DNA of 64,000 nucleotides from the NCBI GenBank assembly GCA_025210345.1, contig JAOARX010000006.1:1-64000 (forward strand), given 5' to 3'. The notes beneath the pieces are model-generated. The model ran no database searches. It saw only the letters and a list, made by a program, of their open reading frames with translations, and was not told the DNA's origin. A program made the position numbers and the translations under genes. Origin of the DNA: Pelagimonas sp. GTDB lineage: Bacteria > Pseudomonadota > Alphaproteobacteria > Rhodobacterales > Rhodobacteraceae. Shown here one piece after another: positions 1 to 7,818 of the stretch (positions are counted from its first letter, which is position 1; each line of letters begins with the position of its first letter).

Positions 1-1
1 G

Positions 2-103
2 ATCGCCATCTTTGAATACATCAATGGCTTCTACAATCCGCGACGCAGGCATTCAGCACTCGGCTGGAAAAGCCCCTTGGCCTTCGAAGCAAAGGCTGCA
101 TAA
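2..103 (+). pseudogene. IS3-family transposase OrfB, C-terminal fragment
   Basis: Frame 2 reads the end of an IS3-family OrfB (DDE integrase) transposase: EYINGFYNPRRRHSALGW followed by the KSPLAFE-type tail and a TAA stop at 101-103. The YNxxRxHSALGxxSP block is the hallmark C-terminus of this family, just after the last catalytic Glu. Only about 33 residues lie in the window. The gene enters from the left, so I cannot tell whether the rest of the element is intact outside. It is followed by another broken transposase, which suggests an IS-littered boundary to the left of the flagellar genes. Confidence 0.8.
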
Positions 104-118
104 GTGAGTAATCGGAGC

Positions 119-141
119 GGCATCAAACCGGGACAGGTCCA
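119..141. repeat. Possible right terminal inverted repeat of the IS3 element
   Basis: About 16 bases after the OrfB stop the sequence reads, on the reverse strand, TGGACCTGTCCCGGTTTGAT. It begins with the TG dinucleotide usual at IS3-family ends and lies at the expected distance from the stop codon. The partner end is outside the window, so no target duplication can be checked. Confidence 0.35.
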
Positions 142-183
142 ATTCACCACGCGACGCAGGCATGATTCAAGCTGGTATCTGCT

Positions 184-651
184 ATGGAGACCTGCTTAGC
201 ACGAGATCTGATGACGGACGAGGAATGGGCTTTCTTTGAACACTTTATCCTCGCTATCCGCGCCACTCTAACGTGCGCAACCAGCCAACCATCTCCTTGT
301 TCTGGATCGGATTTTCTGAATCGCCAGAACCGGTTCCCCTTGGCAGGACTTTGGGAGGACATCCTGGATGCGCTGAACCAGAGCAGAGCGGTTCCCGACG
401 CCCTACAAATGGTTTATAGCACCGTCATCCGCGCCCATCATCAAGCGGTGGGCGCTAACGCAAGGCAACCGTCAAATACGACAAGCGCCGTTACAAATGG
501 TGCAACCAGATTGAAATCATGTTCGATCGGCGAAAGGATTGGCGGCGTGTCGCAACCCGATACGATAGGTGTCCCCGGGGTCTTCCTGTCAGCCATCGCA
601 CTCGCGGCACTCGTCATCTATTGGCTACCACCCATGACCCTAAGACTTTGA
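184..651 (+). pseudogene. Degenerate IS5-family transposase
   Basis: The N-terminus (METCLARDLMTDEEWAFFE), a middle block (LAGLWEDILDALNQS, then TVIRAHHQA) and the C-terminus (DWRRVATRYDRCP, then VFLSAIALAALVIYWL) all match IS5-family transposases of the kind common in Rhodobacteraceae. The reading frame shifts near 573-580: the arginine-rich block is read in one frame and the last 16 residues in another. Large parts are missing, including the helix-turn-helix region after residue 26 and most of the DDE core after the HHQA block, replaced by unrelated bases. It is therefore dead by both internal deletion and frameshift. It ends about 90 bases before the fliI stop codon and shares that intergenic strip with no other gene. 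Confidence 0.8.
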
Positions 652-741
652 ATTCACGTGAATATTACCACCCACCCCCCTCGGGGCATGACACTGGTTT
701 ATCCTCCCATGACCTTTCATATCTTAGTATTGTCTGTGGTC

Positions 742-2127
742 TTATGCGCGCGCAGTGGCTGGGCCAGACGCACCTATGGCTCTGTTCGCGGGCAACCGAC
801 CCGCTCCTATTGCATTGGCTTTGCGTAGAATTAGATCCAGTCTCTGAAAAGCATCTTCCGGCCCGCCAGGTGAAGAAAGCGCCAAGAAACTATCCAGTTC
901 TGACCAGATTTTTATGGCCTGATCCAAAATCGGGTCTTCGCCTTCGCGATAAAGACCCGCCCTTACCATAGTCTCTGATTGGGCATAGGCCCCCATCAAC
1001 TGCCGAACAGTTTGAATAGTTTCATTTTCGCTTGGGGACGCGGCTTCGGGAAGGCTACGTGATACAGACCGCAACAGATCAATTGCCGGAAATCTCCCTC
1101 TTTCGGCAATCTTACGATCCATCACAACATGGCCATCCAGAACACCGCGCAGGATATCTGCGACCGGCTCATCCATGTCGGAGCCTGCGACCAGCACGCT
1201 GAAAACAGCGGTAATGTCTCCGACGCCCCTTTCACCTGGACCTGCACGTTCCGCGAGGCGCATGATTTGATGGGCGACGCTGGGGGGGTGCCCTCTCAGC
1301 GCAGGCATCTCACCCGAGGCAATCGCGACTTCACGATGTGCCTCAGCGAAACGCGTAATCGAATCCGCCAAATAAAGGACATGCTTGCCCTGATCGCGAA
1401 AATGTTCGGCGATGGTCATGGCCGCCAAGGGACAGCGGCGCCGTTCAAGCGGAGACCGGTCAGAAGTCGCGGCAACAACCACGCTGCGCGCCATCCCTTC
1501 TTCTCCGAGGACCGAGGTGACAAAATCCAGTACTTCGCGCCCACGTTCACCAACAAGTGCCAGAACCACGACGTCGGCCTCAACACCTTGGGCAAGATTG
1601 GCCAGCAATCGCGATTTGCCAACCCCGGATCCGGCAAAAAGCCCGATTCGCTGCCCCTGTACGATGGGCAAAAGCGTGTCAAAAACACTGAGACCCGTCG
1701 CGAGTCGCGCGCCCAACCGCCCGCGGGCCGCAGCAGGTGGTGGGTTGGATCGGAAGGCGCGTGGCACAGCGCCCGGGCTAAGAGGTGCGCCATCCAATGG
1801 GCGCCCATATGCATCGACAACCCGACCGATCCAGCTATCACAAGGTGCCAAGGTCGGCGCCCCCAAAACAGCAACCCGATCGCCTTTGGACACGCCATCG
1901 GCGGCCTCATCAGGTAACATCGCAACCATATCGTCTCTGATTCTAAGCACTTCGCCCTCAAGCGGGAAATCTGGTCGGATCAAGCGCAGCCGGTCGCCAA
2001 TACAGGCCACTTCTGACAATCCCCTTATCCAGATCGTTGTTCCATCGACCGATTGGACCCGGCCAACGGACTTAACAGGCTGCATCTGGGCAATTCTGGC
2101 TCGCAGGCCGGTGATAGATTCTTCCAT
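742..2127 (-). CDS. fliI: Flagellar export ATPase FliI
   Basis: 461 residues, the normal length of FliI, the hexameric ATPase that unfolds and feeds substrates into the flagellar type III export gate on the cytoplasmic side. A Walker A loop (GSGVGKS) lies at residues 166-172. The Walker B strand VLYLADSITRFAEA and the F1-ATPase-like core follow, with the ALRGHPPS segment typical of FliI and virulence ATPases. The N-terminal beta-barrel (residues about 15-90) and C-terminal helical domain are present, so the protein looks intact. It is transcribed away from flgB across an 85-bp divergent region. Its 3' end faces the transposase remnants. Non-flagellar type III ATPases are the main alternative, but the neighbours are all flagellar. 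Confidence 0.95.
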   Translation of the reverse strand: MEESITGLRARIAQMQPVKSVGRVQSVDGTTIWIRGLSEVACIGDRLRLIRPDFPLEGEVLRIRDDMVAMLPDEAADGVSKGDRVAVLGAPTLAPCDSWIGRVVDAYGRPLDGAPLSPGAVPRAFRSNPPPAAARGRLGARLATGLSVFDTLLPIVQGQRIGLFAGSGVGKSRLLANLAQGVEADVVVLALVGERGREVLDFVTSVLGEEGMARSVVVAATSDRSPLERRRCPLAAMTIAEHFRDQGKHVLYLADSITRFAEAHREVAIASGEMPALRGHPPSVAHQIMRLAERAGPGERGVGDITAVFSVLVAGSDMDEPVADILRGVLDGHVVMDRKIAERGRFPAIDLLRSVSRSLPEAASPSENETIQTVRQLMGAYAQSETMVRAGLYREGEDPILDQAIKIWSELDSFLALSSPGGPEDAFQRLDLILRKANAIGAGRLPANRAIGASGPATARA

Positions 2128-2174
2128 CGTACGCTCCCTTCAGGTTCCGCAAACCGTTTCTAAAGGAATCAGAG

Positions 2175-2189
2175 TTAAGCCTTAATTGA
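2175..2189. promoter_or_regulatory. Candidate CtrA-type site between fliI and flgB
   Basis: The divergent fliI/flgB interval holds TTAA, seven bases, then TTGA. This matches the CtrA consensus TTAA-N7-TTAA at seven of eight positions. CtrA control of flagellar operons is established in related Rhodobacterales. Binding here is inference from the motif and position only. Confidence 0.35.
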
Positions 2190-2212
2190 AGCAAATCGAG
2201 GGAGAAGCCCCG

Positions 2213-2590
2213 ATGTTCCAAAATCTGGACATCTTCAAGACAGCGATGGCCATGGCACGGCATGCGGGAACGCAGCAGGCCTATAGTGCGCAAAACATCG
2301 CAAACGCAGATACGCCGGGCTACAAAGCCCGCTCGCTGCCGGAATTCCATTTGACGATGCGCGATTCCCTCATGGGGCAACGTGCAACCCGTGAAAAGCA
2401 TCTTAACGGGTCGTTTGGTCAAGAAGTTGAATTTAACGAACGCAGGGACGCCTATGACCCGAACGGCAATACCGTTTCCCTAGAAGAGGAAATGGTAACC
2501 GCCGTCAACTCACGCAGGCAGCATGATCGCGCATTGGCGATCTATCGCAGCAATCTCAATATCTTACGAACCAGTCTTGGCCGGAAATAA
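2213..2590 (+). CDS. flgB: Flagellar basal-body rod protein FlgB
   Basis: A proximal rod subunit of the basal body, exported by the flagellar type III apparatus and assembled in the periplasm. The start at 2213 (MFQNLDIFKT) is preferred over the in-frame ATG at 2186 because GAGGGAG lies just upstream and FlgB proteins begin here. It gives 125 residues, usual for alphaproteobacterial FlgB. The rod-family signature NIANADTPGYKAR sits near residue 35, and the C-terminal heptad helix (YRSNLNILRTSLG) is intact. It opens a rightward operon with flgC, fliE and fliQ, with short gaps and good ribosome-binding sites. Confidence 0.95.
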   Translation: MFQNLDIFKTAMAMARHAGTQQAYSAQNIANADTPGYKARSLPEFHLTMRDSLMGQRATREKHLNGSFGQEVEFNERRDAYDPNGNTVSLEEEMVTAVNSRRQHDRALAIYRSNLNILRTSLGRK

Positions 2591-2601
2591 GGAGAGCCGA
2601 C

Positions 2602-2991
2602 ATGAGTGCATTTTCCGATGCTTTGTCCGTCACATCCAGTGGACTTAGTGCCCAGGCCAACCGCCTGCGGATCGTTTCTGAAAATATCGCGAACGTCGAT
2701 ACGCCCGGGTATCATCGAAAGGTCATTCCTTTCAATCTCGAACACGGCACAGACAGCGTCGCCCGTGTGTCAGCCGGCGCGGTGCGCTTTGACAAAAGTG
2801 ACCTCGAACAGGTCCACGATCCCTCTCATCCTTTGGCAGATGAGGACGGTTTCTACGAAGGAACAAATGTCGATCTGATCATCGAAATCGCCGATGCGCG
2901 TGAAGCGCAACGCTCGTACGAAGCCAACCTGAAAATGTTTGAACAGACCCGTCAGATGTCATCTGGTCTCATGGATCTGCTTAGACGCTAA
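2602..2991 (+). CDS. flgC: Flagellar basal-body rod protein FlgC
   Basis: 129 residues. It is a proximal rod subunit next to FlgB. The rod motif SENIANVDTPGYHRK lies near residue 25, and the C-terminal helix with NLKMFEQTRQM is typical of FlgC. AAGGAG precedes the ATG, and the start is 11 bases after flgB. The full family length is present with nothing unusual. Confidence 0.95.
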   Translation: MSAFSDALSVTSSGLSAQANRLRIVSENIANVDTPGYHRKVIPFNLEHGTDSVARVSAGAVRFDKSDLEQVHDPSHPLADEDGFYEGTNVDLIIEIADAREAQRSYEANLKMFEQTRQMSSGLMDLLRR

Positions 2992-3022
2992 CCCCTTAAA
3001 TCAAAAGTGAAAGGAGCCCAGA

Positions 3023-3322
3023 ATGGACATCCGCTCGCTCTATGCCGCTCAGAATTTTGCGGCGTCAAAACCGGCGATGGAGCCCCGGCCCGAAATGACC
3101 CAAACACAATCGATTGAAAAAGAGTTCGCCCGTGTGGCCGACGAACTGGCGGGTCAGCTTCGCAGCGCCGAACAGACCTCGCATGATGCCATGACGGGGA
3201 ACTCTGATCCCCATAAGCTGGTTGAGGTTCTGGCCCAGTCAGAACTGGCGGTCGAAACCGTGGTCGCCGTGCGCGACAAGGTTGTCGAAGCGTATCAAGA
3301 AATTCTGCGAATGCCGGTCTGA
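3023..3322 (+). CDS. fliE: Flagellar hook-basal body protein FliE
   Basis: 99 residues. FliE is a small adaptor between the MS ring and the proximal rod and an early export substrate. The C-terminal helix carries the family pattern LAQSELAVETVVAVRDKVVEAYQEI, quoted here only by its start and end: LAQSEL and VVEAYQEILRMPV. AAAGGAG precedes the ATG. It ends six bases before fliQ, so the two are surely cotranscribed. Confidence 0.93.
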   Translation: MDIRSLYAAQNFAASKPAMEPRPEMTQTQSIEKEFARVADELAGQLRSAEQTSHDAMTGNSDPHKLVEVLAQSELAVETVVAVRDKVVEAYQEILRMPV

Positions 3323-3327
3323 ACCCC

Positions 3328-3597
3328 ATGATGAGTGAAGCTCTTTTTTTTGATACCGTCCGGCAGGGCCTTTGGGTGGCGACAATCACGTCGGTGCCCA
3401 TTCTGACCGCCGCCCTGATTTCAGGTGTTACGGTCGGATTGTTCCAAGCGCTGACCTCGATCCAGGAAATGACGTTGACCTTCGTCCCCAAGCTATTGGC
3501 GATCGTTGCGGTTTTCTGGATGTCGATGAGCTTCATGACCCGGACCCTCGTGGATTTTTTCCAGGGGCACATCATCCCTATTATTATCGGAGGCTGA
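3328..3597 (+). CDS. fliQ: Flagellar export gate protein FliQ
   Basis: 89 residues with two hydrophobic helices (about residues 15-40 and 53-77). FliQ is one of the small subunits of the FliPQR core export gate. The family pattern QALTSIQEMTLTFVPK lies between the helices. Its partner FliR is encoded further right on the other strand. FliP is not found in the window. Confidence 0.93.
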   Translation: MMSEALFFDTVRQGLWVATITSVPILTAALISGVTVGLFQALTSIQEMTLTFVPKLLAIVAVFWMSMSFMTRTLVDFFQGHIIPIIIGG

Positions 3598-3600
3598 CCG

Positions 3601-4314
3601 ATGGAAACGGCATCCTATACAGCATTGTCCCGACAATCTGGCCTGCTACGCGAAATGCGCGTCATCGCAAACAACATTGCCAACACCAACACGACCGGCT
3701 TTCGCCAGGAAGGTGTGATCTTTTCTGAATACATCACCCAAGGCGACACTCAAACGTCTGTCTCCATGGCCCGGGGGCGCATTCGCAACACCTCTTTTGC
3801 TCAGGGTAATCTGGAACACACGGGTGGAACATACGATTTCGCAATCGAAGGTGACGGTTTCTTTTTGGTCGACACACCGGATGGGCAGCGCCTTACACGT
3901 GCAGGGGCCTTTACCCCAAGCGCCGAAGGGACGTTGGTGACCCCTGACGGACATCCAGTGCTGGATGCAGGCGGAACACCCATATTCGTTCCGCCTCAGG
4001 CCTCGGACCTCATGGTTGCAGGCGATGGAACAATCAGCACCCAGGGCCGCCCCGTCGGTCAGATCGGTATCGTCATCCCCAACGATCCCAAGATGATGGC
4101 ACGCGAAGGGGGCCTTTTGTTCAGGGCAGACGAGGGTTTCACACCTTCCGAAGATCCCCGCGTCGTCCAGGGCTTTGTCGAAGCATCCAACGTAGATCCC
4201 ATCTTGCAGGTGGCCCGCATGGTCGAAGTCCAGCGCGCCTATGAATTGGGTCAAAAGTTCATGGAACGTGAAGACGAAAGAATTCGCTCGGCCCTTGAGG
4301 CCTTTGTCAAATAA
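3601..4314 (+). CDS. flgF: Flagellar basal-body rod protein FlgF
   Basis: 237 residues, usual for FlgF of the proximal rod. The N-terminal rod motif NNIANTNTTGFRQE is near residue 26. The central domain has FAIEGDGFFLVDTPDGQ, and the C-terminus EVQRAYELGQKFMEREDERI forms the usual terminal helix. It begins 3 bases after the fliQ stop. The pairing of FlgF with FlgG directly downstream is standard. Confidence 0.95.
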   Translation: METASYTALSRQSGLLREMRVIANNIANTNTTGFRQEGVIFSEYITQGDTQTSVSMARGRIRNTSFAQGNLEHTGGTYDFAIEGDGFFLVDTPDGQRLTRAGAFTPSAEGTLVTPDGHPVLDAGGTPIFVPPQASDLMVAGDGTISTQGRPVGQIGIVIPNDPKMMAREGGLLFRADEGFTPSEDPRVVQGFVEASNVDPILQVARMVEVQRAYELGQKFMEREDERIRSALEAFVK

Positions 4315-4326
4315 GGAGGCAGCAGA

Positions 4327-5112
4327 ATGCGCGCACTCAAAATCGCAGCCACAGGCATGAGCGCCCAGCAGCTCAGGGTTGAGGTGATTTCAAACAACCT
4401 ATCAAACATGAGCACCACAGGATATAATGCACGTCGCGCAGAGTTTGCGGACCTGCATTACCAGCAGATGGCACGGCCCGGCACTGTAAATGCATCGGAT
4501 GGCACGGTGCTTCCAACGGGTGTTCAGCTTGGCCTTGGGGTGCGCCCGTCTGCCGTCTCAATTGAGTTGTCGCAAGGGGCGTTGTCCGCAACCGGTGGCG
4601 ATCTTGATCTGGCGATCGAAGGTCTGGGCTATCTTGAGGTCACCCTGCCGTCCGGTCAAACCGGGTATACACGTGATGGCGCGCTCAAACGTACGGGCGA
4701 AGGATTGATCGTCACCGCGGAAGGGTATTCAGTTTCACCAGAAATCACGATCCCACAGGATGCGCGATCGATCTCGATCAACGCAGACGGAGAAGTCTAC
4801 GCCTATTTTGCTGAGGGTGCCGAGGGGCAGCTTTTGGGTCAGTTCACGCTTGCGGGGTTCACCAATCCCAAGGGGCTTGAAGCCATCGGGTCCAACCTGT
4901 TTCTAGAGACATCCGCATCCGGACCAGCCATTCAATCCACTCCTGGACAGGATGGATTGGGCACGGTGCGCCAAGGTTATCTTGAAGAAAGCTCGGTTGA
5001 TGCCGTGCGTGAGATCACCGATTTGATCGAAGCGCAACGCGGTTATGAGCTGAATTCAAAAGTAATTTCAGCTGCTGACCAGATGATGTCTGCCACTGCG
5101 CAGGTGCGCTAA
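4327..5112 (+). CDS. flgG: Flagellar distal rod protein FlgG
   Basis: 261 residues, the normal length of FlgG, the distal rod subunit. SNNLSNMSTTGYNARR near residue 22 is the rod/hook N-terminal motif. DLAIEGLGYLEV marks the D1 domain, and the C-terminus ITDLIEAQRGYELNSK is diagnostic. AAGGAGG precedes the ATG. Its TAA overlaps the flgA ATG, giving translational coupling. Confidence 0.96.
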   Translation: MRALKIAATGMSAQQLRVEVISNNLSNMSTTGYNARRAEFADLHYQQMARPGTVNASDGTVLPTGVQLGLGVRPSAVSIELSQGALSATGGDLDLAIEGLGYLEVTLPSGQTGYTRDGALKRTGEGLIVTAEGYSVSPEITIPQDARSISINADGEVYAYFAEGAEGQLLGQFTLAGFTNPKGLEAIGSNLFLETSASGPAIQSTPGQDGLGTVRQGYLEESSVDAVREITDLIEAQRGYELNSKVISAADQMMSATAQVR

Positions 5113-5528
5113 TGCGCGCGCTTCTTGTCTTAGCCTTGTTCTGGGCCGCACCCGTCTGTGCCGAAAGCGTGGTTGCGCTGCGGACCATCCGGCCTCAGCA
5201 AATCATCACCGATCACGATGTCCGGTTGGATCAATCAACGATCCAAGGCGCGCATCAGCAATTGGAAGACGTTCTGGGACAAGAGGCGAAATACATCATC
5301 TACCCCGGACGAGCCATTATGAAAGGAAGCGTTGGAACTCCCGCCATTATCGAAAGAAATCAGATTGTTGAGCTGATCTATAGCAGCGGCGGCCTACGCA
5401 TCATTGCCGAGGGGCGTGCTCTGGGACGCGGGGCAACTGGCGATCGCATTCGCGTCATGAACATCGGCTCACGGACGACGATATTCGGAGAAATATCCCC
5501 TGATGGAACAATCAGGGTGACAAAATGA
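5112..5528 (+). CDS. flgA: Flagellar P-ring assembly chaperone FlgA
   Basis: 138 residues with a signal peptide (hydrophobic residues 4-16, probable cleavage after VCA). FlgA is the periplasmic chaperone that helps FlgI form the P ring. The mature part is an SAF-type domain (TIRPQQIITDHDVRL, then YPGRAIMKGSVG). It is a short FlgA lacking the extra N-terminal domain of enterobacterial forms, as is common in alphaproteobacteria. The client flgI lies in the second flagellar block at 50-51 kb. Start and stop overlap both neighbours. Confidence 0.92.
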   Translation: MRALLVLALFWAAPVCAESVVALRTIRPQQIITDHDVRLDQSTIQGAHQQLEDVLGQEAKYIIYPGRAIMKGSVGTPAIIERNQIVELIYSSGGLRIIAEGRALGRGATGDRIRVMNIGSRTTIFGEISPDGTIRVTK

Positions 5529-6265
5529 GGAAGACTATGCTGCGCACAGCCTGTCTATTGGGTCTTATTCTGACGTTCGGCGCTTGCGAACGTGTAAACC
5601 ATATTGGGAAGCCACCCGATTTTTCCCCACCGGAAAAGAGCCCCGAACGCGTGGCGATGATCGCATCAGGCATTCCAACCGTGTCTCCACCAAGACGTAG
5701 CACCGACACCGCATCTCTTTGGAGCGGTGGGCAAACTTCATTGTTGGGAGATCGTCGCGCAATGAAGCGCGGAGATATCATGACTGTGGTTATCGAAATC
5801 GACGATAGTGCAAGTATTTCGAATACGTCATCGCGATCACGTTCCGGATCGGAGAATATGTCGATGCCTCACTTGTTTGGCATTCCTCAGCGCATAGACC
5901 TTGGCATCACGGATGGTGCTTCGATGGCCAACGCTGTGTCTGTCACGGGGTCCGGCAATTCGACCGGAACCGGATCCGTCAGCCGATCAGAAAGCCTGAC
6001 ACTTCGTGTCGCCGCCACGGTCACCGATGTACTGCCCAACGGAATCCTGGCGATCGAAGGCGCTCAAGAGGTTCGCGTGAACTTTGAAATCCGTGAATTG
6101 CTTGTTTCAGGCTATGTTCGCCCCGAAGACATCTCGCGACAAAATCAGATTACATACGACAAAATCGCTTCTGCCCGAATTTCTTACGGCGGGCGTGGAC
6201 AGATTTCGGATGTGCAGCAACCCCGGCTTGGTCAACAAGTACTGGATGCTATTCTACCCTTCTAA
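5525..6265 (+). CDS. flgH: Flagellar L-ring lipoprotein FlgH
   Basis: 246 residues. FlgH forms the outer-membrane L ring around the rod. The lipobox LTFGAC places the lipidated Cys at residue 21. The family features LWSGGQTSLLGDRRAMKRGDI, cited by its ends LWSGG and RRAMKRGDI, and the closing VSGYVRPEDIS and QQVLDAILPF are intact. The ATG lies in an ATGA overlap with the flgA stop. No neighbouring gene suggests another role. Confidence 0.95.
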   Translation: MRKTMLRTACLLGLILTFGACERVNHIGKPPDFSPPEKSPERVAMIASGIPTVSPPRRSTDTASLWSGGQTSLLGDRRAMKRGDIMTVVIEIDDSASISNTSSRSRSGSENMSMPHLFGIPQRIDLGITDGASMANAVSVTGSGNSTGTGSVSRSESLTLRVAATVTDVLPNGILAIEGAQEVRVNFEIRELLVSGYVRPEDISRQNQITYDKIASARISYGGRGQISDVQQPRLGQQVLDAILPF

Positions 6266-6274
6266 GGAGCCAAT

Positions 6275-6784
6275 ATGATTAAGAAAATTCTCCCCATCAT
6301 CTTTGCCCTTGTCGGAACCGGGGTCGGTGTGGGCGCAGGTTTGATGCTGATGCCGCAAGCCGAAGAACACGCTGCCGCCGATTGCGTTCCACCGGAAACA
6401 CCGGTGGAACCCGAAACTGCAAGTGCATCAGAGGAGGAGGGTGCAGAGGACGACAATAACACCCATGAATATGTGAAACTGAACAACCAGTTTATCGTTC
6501 CTATCATGGGGCCAGAGAAAGTTCAGTCTTTGGTTGTCGCCTCCCTAAGCGTCGAAGTCTCCGCTGGCACCACGGAAAACGTGTATTCCCGTGAGCCCAA
6601 ACTGCGAGACGTGTTCCTGCAGGTCCTGTTCGATCACGCGAATATCGGAGGATTCAGCGGAGAGTTCACCAATGGTGAGCGCATGGGGATTCTGCGAGGC
6701 GCCCTGTTGGACGCGGCCCGATCCGTTCTGGGCGAGGATGTACATGATATCTTGATCACGGAAATTGCACGCCAAGACACCTGA
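6275..6784 (+). CDS. fliL: Flagellar basal body-associated protein FliL
   Basis: 169 residues with one N-terminal membrane helix (about residues 5-27), an acidic linker, and a periplasmic FliL domain (YVKLNNQFIVPIMG to the end). FliL surrounds the stator units and supports motor torque. AAGGAGCC precedes the ATG. The linker is unusually acidic (EEEGAEDDNN). It is the last recognisable gene of the rightward operon. Downstream there is no gene for about 600 bases, where more flagellar genes would be expected. Confidence 0.88.
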   Translation: MIKKILPIIFALVGTGVGVGAGLMLMPQAEEHAAADCVPPETPVEPETASASEEEGAEDDNNTHEYVKLNNQFIVPIMGPEKVQSLVVASLSVEVSAGTTENVYSREPKLRDVFLQVLFDHANIGGFSGEFTNGERMGILRGALLDAARSVLGEDVHDILITEIARQDT

Positions 6785-7389
6785 TTGTCAAAACTTCCAG
6801 GGATTTATCATAGCGCCCATTCTTCTGCCCCAGAACCGGACGGCCAACCGTATGGTTCACGTTGCTTTCAACGTCAGCCGATCGCGCTGGTTTCTCCACA
6901 TGTCTCGTCACCAGTAAAAGGGTTGTGGCATCCGGCATGGTCTACGCGACCACAGAAATTTGATGATTTATCCCATTGAATTATCGACTTTATTTTTGGA
7001 TTTACGTCCGAAAAATTGGCAGATTTGCAGTTGCTGGAGAGTGATATACACCCGAAGAAACAGCATGGAAGCAACAACCGTCTGACGCCTGCAAAGCCAA
7101 GGGCACCAAATGCAAAGGTGGTACACCTGGCAAGCTGCGATGAGGGAAAGGCTTTATGTGGCGATCTGGGTCACGATGGAATCCTCAATTGTCGGCCCAT
7201 CTCGTTGTTTGAATGATTTCCGGGTCAACGGGGTGGCGCAGGTCAGCCTGCAGAGACAGTGATGACTTAGCTACAACACAACAGCCGTGAACGCGCCGCC
7301 TTTGGGGCAGATATCGCTGGGCCAAAGTGTCCATTGGGCAAGCCGCAGAATACCCAAGTCCGTTTTCGAACTCCTGCGCACTAGCAAAA
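6785..7389. other. Gene-poor interval in the flagellar cluster
   Basis: About 600 bases between the convergent fliL and FliJ-like genes. The reading frames found here are short (under 70 codons), mutually overlapping and match no family I recognise. A small inverted repeat (AACC-gtat-GGTT near 6847-6858) is the only local structure noted. I see no clear relic of fliF, fliN or fliP. It may be a deletion or rearrangement scar. Confidence 0.5.
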
Positions 7390-7818
7390 CTAAATTTTGC
7401 GGCTTGTCCTTAGGAGAATGTTGAGCTCATCCAGGATTTCGGCCTCTCGCTGTGTCCGTCGCTGGCGTTTTTTTGCTGTCTCTTCATCTTGAAGCTCTTG
7501 AGCGGCACCTGCACGCGCGAATGCTGTTCGCGCGGTTTGCAAACTGTGGGCCTCTCGTGCCTTGGCCATCGCCATTTGCTGAAGCAAATCAGCCCTCTTT
7601 CGCAACAACCAACCCTGCCACAACCCATCCGCACCCAGGATCTGCCGCGCCCCGATTGTTTCTGAATCTTGTTGGGCGGCTTTGCGCAAATGGTCGATTT
7701 GGTTCAGTTCATTCGTCAAACCACGCGTCACTGCCAAGCTCTTGCGGTGCACTTCCAGAGCTTTCTCTTTGTAGATGTTCGTTACATCAATCAGATCTTT
7801 GAAGGAGCTCATGTCCAT
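7390..7818 (-). CDS. FliJ-like flagellar coiled-coil protein
   Basis: 142 residues, mostly charged and helical, with long heptad-like stretches (LLRKRADLLQQMAMAKAREA, cited to its 20 residues, and EETAKKRQRRTQREAEIL). FliJ is the central stalk of the export ATPase and recycles chaperones, and small coiled-coil proteins of this kind sit beside flhB in roseobacter clusters. The assignment to FliJ rests on size, coiled coil and position, not on a conserved motif. The start overlaps the end of flhB by 10 bases. A second in-frame Met two codons on (MSSFKDL) is an alternative start. Confidence 0.6.
   Translation of the reverse strand: MDMSSFKDLIDVTNIYKEKALEVHRKSLAVTRGLTNELNQIDHLRKAAQQDSETIGARQILGADGLWQGWLLRKRADLLQQMAMAKAREAHSLQTARTAFARAGAAQELQDEETAKKRQRRTQREAEILDELNILLRTSRKI

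Noticed and set aside
39..163. 14-bp direct repeat CGCGACGCAGGCAT as a target-site duplication
   Set aside because: One copy lies inside the transposase coding sequence, so it cannot be the duplication flanking that element; chance or a small rearrangement is likelier.
1129..1917. Long plus-strand ORFs opposite fliI, and similar antisense ORFs opposite many genes
   Set aside because: They are shadows of high-GC coding sequence without ribosome sites or family similarity.
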